From Lachnospiraceae bacterium (GTDB lineage: Bacteria; Bacillota; Clostridia; Lachnospirales; Lachnospiraceae), in assembly GCA_016282215.1 (NCBI GenBank), contig JAEEKC010000076.1, positions 1-12,176 of the forward strand: a stretch of 12,176 bases of DNA, read 5' to 3'. Positions 7,074 through 12,176 of the stretch are shown piece after piece. The position numbers were made by a program, and so were the translations under genes. Each line of letters starts with the position of its first letter. The stretch's first letter is position 1. Under the pieces are notes generated by a model. That model saw only the letters and a program-made list of their open reading frames with translations. It did not search any database and had not been told where the DNA came from.

Positions 7074-7858
7074 GCGATACTGCCTCCTTCAAAACTGTTT
7101 CTGACTTTTGCTACCAACTCGGTGAAATGTACCGAGTCCTTCACTTCCAGACTTCTCGGTCTTTCGATGTCGATATCCACAATGGCTGATAAACGGCCGG
7201 GGTGTGGCGAAAGAACGCAGATCCTGTCTGAAAGAAAAACACCTTCCTGAATATTATGTGTAACAAACAGGATCGTCTTATTGGTGGCCCTCCAGATCCT
7301 GAGAAGGTCTTCATGGAGCTTTTCCTTGGTGAACTCATCCAGTGCCGAAAAGGGTTCATCCATAAAGAGGATGTCCGGATCCAGGCCAAAGGCCCTGGCG
7401 ATGTTTGCTCTTTGCTGCATGCCGCCCGACAGCTGCTTCGGATAATGATTCGCGAACTCCTTCAGACCTACCATCTCCAGCATCTCATCGGCCCGGTCGG
7501 AACGCTCTCCCTTGGAACGTCCCATGATCTCCATGGGAAGCTCGATGTTCTTCTTTACAGTTCTCCAGTCAAAGAGCACCGGCTGTTGGAAAACGAATCC
7601 GAATTTCTGCTGAAGCCTGACTTCCTTAGGCGTCATGCCCTGGATATGCACATCACCTTCCGTAGGTTTCTGCAGATCGGCCATACACCTGAGCAGCGTT
7701 GTTTTTCCGCATCCGGAGGGACCGAGCAAGGCAATGAATTCACCTTTGCAGATCTCCAGGTTCACATTGGTAAGTGCAACCACGTCCTTGTCCTGATCAT
7801 CCTTAAAGGTCACTCCCAGATTTCTTGTTTTGATCTCAATCTCTCTTTCCTTGCTCAT
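7070..7858 (-). CDS. ABC transporter ATP-binding protein (NitT/TauT type)
   Basis: A 262-residue cytoplasmic ATPase that powers the importer. All catalytic motifs are present: Walker A GPSGCGKT (46-53), Q-loop FVFQQPVLFDWRTV (Q91/Q92), ABC signature LSGGMQQR (143-150), Walker B ILFMDEP with catalytic E168, D-loop SALD, and switch histidine H201 in THNIQEG. The frame is open upstream to a GTG at 7987, but that extension runs through the promoter and hairpin region. The ATG at 7858 follows GAGGAAG and matches the normal N-terminus of the family. It is the first gene of the transporter operon and overlaps the first permease by four bases. NitT/TauT relatives carry nitrate, sulfonates, thiamine pyrimidine precursors and others, so the sequence alone does not give the substrate. 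Confidence 0.95.
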   Translation of the reverse strand: MSKEREIEIKTRNLGVTFKDDQDKDVVALTNVNLEICKGEFIALLGPSGCGKTTLLRCMADLQKPTEGDVHIQGMTPKEVRLQQKFGFVFQQPVLFDWRTVKKNIELPMEIMGRSKGERSDRADEMLEMVGLKEFANHYPKQLSGGMQQRANIARAFGLDPDILFMDEPFSALDEFTKEKLHEDLLRIWRATNKTILFVTHNIQEGVFLSDRICVLSPHPGRLSAIVDIDIERPRSLEVKDSVHFTELVAKVRNSFEGGSIA

Positions 7859-7878
7859 AACCGCTTCCTCATTTCTTT

Positions 7879-7935
7879 CCTGTAACAAAAACAGGAACAC
7901 AGTAACGCTCTGTATCAGCCCCGTTGCTGTGTTCC
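7879..7935 (-). promoter_or_regulatory. Structured 5' leader of the ABC operon mRNA (stem-loop plus U-rich tail and small hairpin)
   Basis: On the minus strand GGAACACAGCAAC (7935-7923) pairs with GTTACTGTGTTCC (7906-7894), 13 bp with a single G-T wobble and a 16-base loop. It is followed directly by TGTTTTTGTT and then ACAGG, which can pair with CCTGT (7895-7891 with 7883-7879) in a small overlapping hairpin. The start of the stem is only a few bases after the transcription start predicted from the -10 box at 7946-7951, so it would form the very 5' end of the mRNA. It could be a 5' stabilising hairpin or an attenuator. It does not match a riboswitch class that I recognise. Confidence 0.6.
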
Positions 7936-7945
7936 TTATGGTTGC

Positions 7946-7974
7946 AGTATATCTGTCTGCCGGGATGGTTTCAA
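7946..7974 (-). promoter_or_regulatory. Sigma-A-type promoter of the ABC transporter operon
   Basis: Minus-strand -35 TTGAAA (7974-7969), a 17-bp spacer, and -10 TATACT (7951-7946), each four or five of six bases from consensus. The predicted transcription start is near 7939, giving a leader of about 80 bases before the ATPase ATG. The -35 box lies in the centre of an inverted repeat (7958-7986), and a candidate activator site ends 10 bp upstream of it. Confidence 0.75.
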
Positions 7975-7986
7975 TTTGTCCCGGCA
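7958..7986. repeat. Inverted repeat around the ABC-operon -35 box
   Basis: TGCCGGGA (7958-7965) and TCCCGGCA (7979-7986) are perfect 8-bp inverted arms with a 13-base centre containing the -35 hexamer. No equivalent surrounds the aminotransferase promoter. It might be a repressor site specific to the transporter, or a DNA structure with no function. It overlaps the end of the candidate operator by two bases. Confidence 0.5.
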
Positions 7987-8011
7987 CAAAGTGTATTGTG
8001 CTTTAGCACAT
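7985..8011 (-). promoter_or_regulatory. Candidate regulator-binding site of the ABC operon (copy 2)
   Basis: On the minus strand this reads (A)TGTGC-N4-GCACAA followed by TACACTTTGTG, that is, two inverted half-sites and a third half-site in direct orientation. It matches the element at 10620-10646 at 20 of 27 positions and, like that copy, ends exactly 10 bp before the -35 box. It lies just after the stop codon of the alcohol dehydrogenase gene. The PucR-type regulator is the obvious candidate ligand, but this is inference. Confidence 0.65.
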
Positions 8012-8013
8012 CC

Positions 8014-9171
8014 TTATGAGATTAGTTTGTGATAGATCCTTTCACAGTCTTCCTTGCAAATGGTCTTCCTGGTATTCCCGGGGCTTCCGGATGCCATGGC
8101 ATCTTCCGCCATCTTGGGAATTGCTTTTGCAAATGCTTTCACATCAATACCATATTCCGAAATAGTGGGGATCTCACAAGTCTTTATGACTTCCCTGACT
8201 GCTGCAACGAATTTCTCCGCCGCAGCCATATCATCCTCCCCTTCCTCTGCATATCCGCAGGCCCTTCCAAGGTTGGCAAACCGCTCACAGGCGCCATCCA
8301 TAGCAAAACTCAGACACTCTCCCAGGAGCATGGCGTTGCTTGTTCCGTGCGAAACATGAAAAATTGCACCGATGGGGCGGCTCATGCCGTGTACAAGGGT
8401 AACACTTGCATTGTTGATACAAACTCCTGCTTCGAATGCGGCCAGCGCCATCTGTTCCCTGGCGACTCCATCATTACCGTTGTTATATACGATGGGAAGA
8501 TATCGCATGATCCGCTTCACAGCGGATATAGCGTAAACATCCGTCAGTTCCGATGCTTTTCTGGAGGTATAGCTTTCGATGGCGTGAGTCAGTGCATCCA
8601 GTCCCGTTGAGGCTGTTACACTCTTTGGCATATCCATTGTGTATTCATAGTTGATGACAGCCAGATCAGGGATCAGACAATCCCCTGCCAGCAGCATCTT
8701 AACGTCTGTCTTTGTATTCGTGATCACCGTGAACTTCGTTGCTTCTGAGCCCGTTCCGGATGTAGTAGGGATCGCAACGATCTTCGGTACCTGACAGTAT
8801 ATGGGTTCTCCCATGAATACGGCGATTTCCGTATCCTTTTCCTGAACACTCATCAGGGCAATGGCCTTGGCCGCATCAAGCGGACTTCCTCCGCCAATGC
8901 CGATGATAAACCGGCTGTGGCTTTTTTTATAGGCTTCCAGTCCCTGCCTGATCATTTCATCCGTGGGTTCTCCGGTGATCCCGTCAAACACCATGTAAGC
9001 GATTTCCTCTTTTTCCAGCGCCTTTTTCAGCTCGCAGACCATGGGCGATCTAGCCACGTGCGGTCCTGTTACCACAAGCGCCCGGTTACCGAATTTTTTC
9101 ATATAGGCACCAGCCTGTGAAAGTGCCTCCGTTCCAAAGACCACATGGGTCGGAATTGCAAACAGTGCCAT
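8014..9171 (-). CDS. Iron-containing alcohol dehydrogenase, probable malonic semialdehyde reductase
   Basis: A 385-residue group III (Fe-ADH) dehydrogenase, normal length for the family. Residues 93-102 (GGGSPLDAAK) are the nucleotide-binding turn, 135-145 (PTTSGTGSEAT) is the second family signature, and the four metal ligands fit D192 and H196 (DALTHAIESY), H261 (HGMSRPIG) and H275 (FHVSHG). The enzyme is cytoplasmic and would use NAD(P)H to reduce an aldehyde. Directly after a beta-alanine-type aminotransferase, the most economical role is reduction of malonic semialdehyde to 3-hydroxypropionate (or methylmalonic semialdehyde to 3-hydroxyisobutyrate), removing a toxic intermediate. Family members also act on 1,3-propanediol, butanol or 4-hydroxybutyrate, so substrate is inferred. 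AGAGGGGG precedes the ATG, and 21 bp separate it from the aminotransferase gene. Confidence 0.9.
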   Translation of the reverse strand: MALFAIPTHVVFGTEALSQAGAYMKKFGNRALVVTGPHVARSPMVCELKKALEKEEIAYMVFDGITGEPTDEMIRQGLEAYKKSHSRFIIGIGGGSPLDAAKAIALMSVQEKDTEIAVFMGEPIYCQVPKIVAIPTTSGTGSEATKFTVITNTKTDVKMLLAGDCLIPDLAVINYEYTMDMPKSVTASTGLDALTHAIESYTSRKASELTDVYAISAVKRIMRYLPIVYNNGNDGVAREQMALAAFEAGVCINNASVTLVHGMSRPIGAIFHVSHGTSNAMLLGECLSFAMDGACERFANLGRACGYAEEGEDDMAAAEKFVAAVREVIKTCEIPTISEYGIDVKAFAKAIPKMAEDAMASGSPGNTRKTICKEDCERIYHKLIS

Positions 9172-9192
9172 AGCTGTCCCCCTCTCTTTTCT

Positions 9193-10524
9193 CTATATCA
9201 TGGTGGAGTCAACGATAGAAAGAACTTCATCTAACTTTGCCAACTCCTCGGTCAGTTGCTGCTCGGTAATGATCAGCGGAGGACAGACAAAAACCATATT
9301 CTCATGGGAGTAGGTCATAAACTTTCTTTCCTTTAAAAGGCCGATCACCTTTGGCATGATTCCTTCCGGATCCGATCCGTAAGAAACCAGCGGTTCCTTT
9401 GTAGTCTTATCCTTCACAAGTTCCACACAGGAGAATAATCCGATGGCTCTCACATCTCCCACGCAGGGATGTTTTTCCATAAGAGCCTCCAGTCTTTCTT
9501 TAAGGACCGCTCCCACTGCCTTTACATTGTCCAGGATCTTTGCCTTGGTATAGTAGTTAACACATGCAACACCCGCTGCACATGCCAGAGGATGCCCGCT
9601 GTAGGTTAGTCCGCAGGAAAGCAGATGATCGTCAAAATATCCAGCAATCTCTTTTGAAACCGCTACGCCGCCAAGCTGTACATAGCCGCAGGTTACGCCC
9701 TTGGCAAATGTAACGATATCGGGAATCACATCGAAATTCTCAAAGGCAAACATCTTACCTGTTCTGCACCATCCTGCCATAACCTCATCGCAGATCATAA
9801 TGATGCCAAACTCATCGCAGATCTTTCTGACTCCGGGGAGGTATCCCTTCGGCGGAATGATGATACCGTTTGACCCGGTGATCGTTTCCATGACGATGGC
9901 AGCCACATTGTCAGCTCCTTCATATATAATCTGCTCTCTCAACTTCGTAAGGTAATATTTTGTTGCTTCTTCCTCGGACTTAAACTCGATAGGCTCCCTG
10001 TAAATATAGGGATCAAAAAATTTTACAAATCCGGGGATCCCGGGCTCTAAGGGATATCTGCGCGGCTCACCGGTCAGATTTCCTGCTCCGAATGAAGATC
10101 CGTGATAACTCCTGTAACGGCTGAACACTTTTTTTCTGCCGGTAAACATTCGTGCGATCTTGATGGCATTTTCATTAGCGTCTGCTCCGGCGTTGGTAAA
10201 GAATACCTTACCGAAGGTATCCGGAAGAAGATCGATGATCATCTTCGCCAGTTTCGCTCTCGGCTCCGATGCCACGGAAGGCCCAATGTAGCAATACCGG
10301 TCTACCTGCTCCTTTATAGCATCCGCGATGTCTGTATTTCCGTATCCGAGATTTAAGTTCACCAGCTGTGATGCCATATCCGAATAACGGTTTCCGTCAT
10401 GATCGTAGTAGTAGATACCTTCTGCCTTTTCGATGGGAATCGGATTTAAGTTTCCCTGCTTACTCCAGGACTGAAGTACGTATTTTTTCTGCATCTCTTT
10501 AATTTCATTTCCGCTCATTCGCAT
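9193..10524 (-). CDS. Class III PLP aminotransferase, probable beta-alanine aminotransferase
   Basis: A 443-residue fold-type I, class III (omega) aminotransferase. K275 in FAKGVTCGYVQLGG is the expected PLP-binding lysine, D246 in ICDEVMAGWCRTG binds the pyridine nitrogen, and NAGADANENAIK (111-122), YHGSSFGAGNLTG (140-152), TYSGHPLACAAG (307-318) are conserved elements. Relatives include beta-alanine:pyruvate, taurine:pyruvate and 4-aminobutyrate aminotransferases. With the other genes here, transfer of the beta-alanine nitrogen to pyruvate or 2-oxoglutarate, giving malonic semialdehyde, is the likely reaction. The amino acceptor cannot be read from the sequence. The ATG at 10524 follows AAGGA about ten bases upstream; an ATG two codons later is less well placed. 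It is the first gene after the promoter at 10582-10609 and is followed by the alcohol dehydrogenase. Confidence 0.9.
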   Translation of the reverse strand: MRMSGNEIKEMQKKYVLQSWSKQGNLNPIPIEKAEGIYYYDHDGNRYSDMASQLVNLNLGYGNTDIADAIKEQVDRYCYIGPSVASEPRAKLAKMIIDLLPDTFGKVFFTNAGADANENAIKIARMFTGRKKVFSRYRSYHGSSFGAGNLTGEPRRYPLEPGIPGFVKFFDPYIYREPIEFKSEEEATKYYLTKLREQIIYEGADNVAAIVMETITGSNGIIIPPKGYLPGVRKICDEFGIIMICDEVMAGWCRTGKMFAFENFDVIPDIVTFAKGVTCGYVQLGGVAVSKEIAGYFDDHLLSCGLTYSGHPLACAAGVACVNYYTKAKILDNVKAVGAVLKERLEALMEKHPCVGDVRAIGLFSCVELVKDKTTKEPLVSYGSDPEGIMPKVIGLLKERKFMTYSHENMVFVCPPLIITEQQLTEELAKLDEVLSIVDSTMI

Positions 10525-10581
10525 AATTCATCCATCCTTCCTGCGCATCTGATCAAGCGCGTTTTCTATCTGATATCTGTC

Positions 10582-10609
10582 ATTATAGTTTTTCCCCGGC
10601 AGGAAACAA
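10582..10609 (-). promoter_or_regulatory. Sigma-A-type promoter of the aminotransferase-dehydrogenase operon
   Basis: Minus-strand -10 TATAAT (10587-10582) is perfect consensus; -35 TTGTTT (10609-10604) is a weak match, with a 16-bp spacer. A weak -35 box suits an activated promoter. The predicted start is near 10575, about 50 bases before the aminotransferase ATG. The candidate activator site is centred near position -63. Confidence 0.75.
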
Positions 10610-10619
10610 TGAGCCGTAA

Positions 10620-10646
10620 CACAAAGCGGATTGTGCCCATGCACAA
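10620..10646 (-). promoter_or_regulatory. Candidate regulator-binding site of the aminotransferase operon (copy 1)
   Basis: On the minus strand TTGTGC-N4-GCACAA is a perfect 6-bp palindrome, followed by TCCGCTTTGTG with a third TTGTG half-site 22 bp (two helical turns) from the first. It ends 10 bp upstream of the -35 box, the same distance as the matching element at 7985-8011. Position and conservation suggest a class I activator site, probably for the adjacent PucR-type regulator. Confidence 0.7.
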
Positions 10647-10661
10647 GACTTTTTTGACAAC

Positions 10662-10690
10662 AAAAAAACACCGGTTACCCGGTGCTTTTT
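10662..10690 (-). terminator. Rho-independent terminator after the regulator gene
   Basis: CACCGG (10669-10674) and CCGGTG (10679-10684) form a perfect GC-rich stem with a TTAC loop. On the minus strand it is followed by seven T (10668-10662), and it begins 12 bases after the regulator stop codon. A-rich bases also precede the stem, so it could work in both directions. It separates the regulator transcript from the aminotransferase promoter. Confidence 0.85.
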
Positions 10691-10701
10691 TCCAAAGATT
10701 C

Positions 10702-11865
10702 CTACATGATATCCCGCAGATTAAAAGCGATCATCAGCTCCGTTCTGGCACGCAGAGAAGACATTTCAATTCCCAACAGCTCCTCAATCTTTTTGATCTT
10801 ATAGTTGATGGTATTGCGATGAACAAAGAGTTCATCCGCCGTGTCCCTGACGCTGCCATCATTCATCAGATACGACCGCAGGGTGCTGCAAAGATCAGAA
10901 CTGTTCACAGCATCATAATCGATCAGTTTCTTCAGGGTGTGATTATAATACTCCTCTATGATCTCGTGATCTTCGATTCCCATCAGCAACCGATAGATAC
11001 CGAGGTTACTGTACATGATCCTGTCCTCACCGATCCTGCCCCTGGCCTGCAGGCGCTGTATGGCCTTAGCCTGATTATAGCTCTTATAAATGCATCGGAT
11101 ACTTTTGGTAAGTCTTCCGACGCCCATAGCCAGTGATTCTCCTTCTTCGAGCATCCGATTAATGCTTCCCCGGATCTCATTTGTCTCCATCATAAGATCT
11201 TCCTCGGAGATATCCGCAAACACCAGGATCAGTTCCAGCTCGTTTAAGAAAATTGCAAAATGCCTGTCCCTGCTCCTAATCTGCTTTTCCAGCATCCAAC
11301 GAAGGGCTTCCAGACGTTCCTCCGGCTTTTTTGCATGGGTGTCCAGTTTCATAACCGTAACGGAATACTTCCATTTTACCCGGAATGACCTGTGGGTCAA
11401 AGGTATCACATACAATTCCTCCTGCTTTGGATAGAAAATTGCGTTCCGAAACGCCGCAGAAGTTTCCATCATCCGTTGCTCCTCTTTTGTAAGCGCAAAG
11501 CAACAGATATGCATGATCTCTGCAAGGTGCGCCTTCCATGGCACTGTGAATAGCGGAAAATCGTGTTCGTCGCAAAACGCGATGGCCTCCTCGGGAATCT
11601 CTTCAATAAATGGACCGATGTTAAAAATGGCCCCCGACACCCGCTTCTCATAAAATGCAGTAAGTAAGCGCAGGATATCGTCCCTTGAATTCAGTCCTAT
11701 TCCTGTAGTAATTGCCAGCTGGCCTCCGTCCAAAAAATCGGAGGCTTCTATATTCTCTGCCATATGTACCCATGTCACCAGATTGGAGAGCCCCCCTTTT
11801 CCCGCCACCAGCATAAGATCCATGTGCGCCATTTTTTTGATCAGTCTCGACAATTCAATTCCCAT
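10702..11865 (-). CDS. PucR/CdaR-family transcriptional regulator
   Basis: A 387-residue cytoplasmic regulator with the three-part layout of PucR-type proteins. An N-terminal PucR sensory domain covers about 1-125 (LVTWVHMAENIEASDFLDGG, then GGQLAITTG). A middle GGDEF-like/CdaR region spans about 150-285. The C-terminal HTH_30 DNA-binding domain spans about 322-382, with SVRDTADELFVHRNTINYKI and KIEELLG. The family's namesake activates purine catabolism in Bacillus subtilis; relatives control hydantoin, pyrimidine and other nitrogen-source pathways. Next to this gene set it is probably the pathway activator, sensing a pyrimidine or intermediate. The ATG at 11865 was chosen with a weak AGG upstream; a TTG two codons earlier (11871) has no better site. 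It has its own terminator at 10662-10690. No convincing promoter was found upstream. Confidence 0.92.
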   Translation of the reverse strand: MGIELSRLIKKMAHMDLMLVAGKGGLSNLVTWVHMAENIEASDFLDGGQLAITTGIGLNSRDDILRLLTAFYEKRVSGAIFNIGPFIEEIPEEAIAFCDEHDFPLFTVPWKAHLAEIMHICCFALTKEEQRMMETSAAFRNAIFYPKQEELYVIPLTHRSFRVKWKYSVTVMKLDTHAKKPEERLEALRWMLEKQIRSRDRHFAIFLNELELILVFADISEEDLMMETNEIRGSINRMLEEGESLAMGVGRLTKSIRCIYKSYNQAKAIQRLQARGRIGEDRIMYSNLGIYRLLMGIEDHEIIEEYYNHTLKKLIDYDAVNSSDLCSTLRSYLMNDGSVRDTADELFVHRNTINYKIKKIEELLGIEMSSLRARTELMIAFNLRDIM

Positions 11866-11905
11866 AAACAACCTGCTTTCTCATCGAAATATCCTTGAAA
11901 TAGGG

Positions 11906-11924
11906 TTACGCAGCTCTTTACGCA
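11906..11924. repeat. Short direct repeat upstream of the regulator
   Basis: TTACGCA occurs at 11906-11912 and 11918-11924 with a 12-bp period (TGCGTAA on the regulator's coding strand). It directly adjoins the large palindrome. It could be a pair of regulator half-sites, but two 7-base copies are weak evidence. Confidence 0.35.
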
Positions 11925-11968
11925 ACAACGGCGTTCCGGATACATATGTATCTCGAAACGCCGTTGTT
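11924..11968. repeat. Large near-perfect palindrome upstream of the regulator
   Basis: AACAACGGCGTT (11924-11935) is the exact reverse complement of AACGCCGTTGTT (11957-11968). Inside, the pairing continues through one mismatch and one bulged base into GATACATATGTATC, itself a perfect 14-bp palindrome. The whole forms a stem of about 21 bp with almost no loop. Neither strand has a good T-run after it. It might be an operator, a transcript-end structure or a REP-like element at the boundary with the decayed gene to the right. The 11866-12176 stretch otherwise holds no intact gene. Confidence 0.75.
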
Positions 11969-11998
11969 TACTGTCAGTAATTATGTGTCATTCTCACG

Positions 11999-12176
11999 AA
12001 AAAGTCAATCATTAATCGTTTTTTGATTACAAGCCACTTTGCCGCTCTGGTATCTGTTCATTCCAAAGGCAATACCGCAGATCGAGATCGATAATGGAGA
12101 AAAATATTACCGGACCTATGTGAAACCAAAACTGCATGAGTTCATGGGAAGCATCTTTGAAGGCATGTGCCGTTAC
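11999..12176 (+). pseudogene. Decayed fragment of a DUF234-type ATP-binding protein (continues past the window)
   Basis: The plus-strand frame from 12027 to the edge gives LWYLFIPKA, an IEIDNGEKYY-like stretch, then TYVKPKLHEFMGSIFEGMCR. This resembles the C-terminal DUF234 region of the AAA-type ATPases common in Clostridia and archaea, where FWYRFxPK and FMGxVFExxCRxY motifs recur. There is no start codon in frame, a TGA sits at 12024, and the DNA just upstream (KKSI at 11999 in another frame) fits the same family only with a frameshift near 12035-12045. So this is a 5'-truncated, frameshifted remnant rather than a working gene. Recognition is from memory of the family and the aligned part is short. 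Confidence 0.6.

Noticed and set aside
7859..7987. N-terminal extension of the ATPase by 43 codons from a GTG at 7987
   Set aside because: The extension would translate the -35/-10 region and the leader hairpin, shows no family similarity, and the ATG at 7858 has a ribosome site and a normal N-terminus.
7859..8013. TPP or purine/xanthine riboswitch in the leader of the ABC operon
   Set aside because: The importer family includes thiamine-precursor systems, so I looked for THI-box and purine-riboswitch core elements. The conserved core strings are absent, and much of the region is explained by a promoter and an upstream binding site.
11866..11930. Promoter for the regulator gene (TTGCGT, 17 bp, TATTTC on the minus strand)
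   Set aside because: The -10 match is poor (three of six), and other placements are no better, so I do not list it as a feature.

Overview
The window looks like chromosomal DNA from an anaerobic Gram-positive bacterium of the Clostridia, probably Lachnospiraceae-like. Reasons: strong AGGAGG-type ribosome binding sites, a NitT/TauT-type ABC transporter with a lipoprotein binding component, an iron-type alcohol dehydrogenase, and an Fe-S-rich PreA-type reductase. This placement is inferred from protein character and gene organisation, not from a marker gene.

Almost everything lies on the minus strand, so transcription runs from high to low coordinates. In that order the genes are: a PucR/CdaR-type regulator (11865-10702) with its own terminator; a class III aminotransferase (10524-9193); an iron-containing alcohol dehydrogenase (9171-8014); an ABC importer made of an ATPase (7858-7070), two permeases (7073-6264 and 6261-5407) and a substrate-binding lipoprotein (5366-4212); then dihydropyrimidinase (4137-2770), a PreA-type dihydropyrimidine dehydrogenase (2750-1251) and an M20 N-carbamoyl amidohydrolase (1232 to beyond base 1).

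Together these genes describe a full reductive pyrimidine catabolic route. The ABC importer would bring in a pyrimidine or related ureide. PreA reduces uracil or thymine, dihydropyrimidinase opens the ring, and the M20 enzyme removes the carbamoyl group to give beta-alanine (or 3-aminoisobutyrate). The aminotransferase then takes the remaining nitrogen, and the alcohol dehydrogenase can reduce the resulting malonic semialdehyde to 3-hydroxypropionate. This is a nitrogen-scavenging pathway that discards the carbon skeleton. The substrate assignment is inferred from the gene set.

Three things stand out. (1) The ABC binding protein appears to be a natural circular permutant: the part that normally begins the NMT1/THI5 domain is at the C-terminus, behind the part that normally ends it. 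(2) PreA carries an extra N-terminal Fe-S domain like that of mammalian dihydropyrimidine dehydrogenase but lacks the FAD/NAD(P)H domains, and no PreT partner is visible. (3) A 27-bp element (TTGTGC-N4-GCACAA plus a third TTTGTG half-site; 20 of 27 bases identical) lies exactly 10 bp upstream of the -35 box of both recognisable promoters, one before the aminotransferase and one before the ABC operon. It is a strong candidate operator for the PucR-type regulator.

The right edge (11866-12176) has no intact gene. It holds the regulator's upstream region, a large near-perfect palindrome, and a decayed plus-strand remnant of a DUF234-type ATPase gene that runs off the window.
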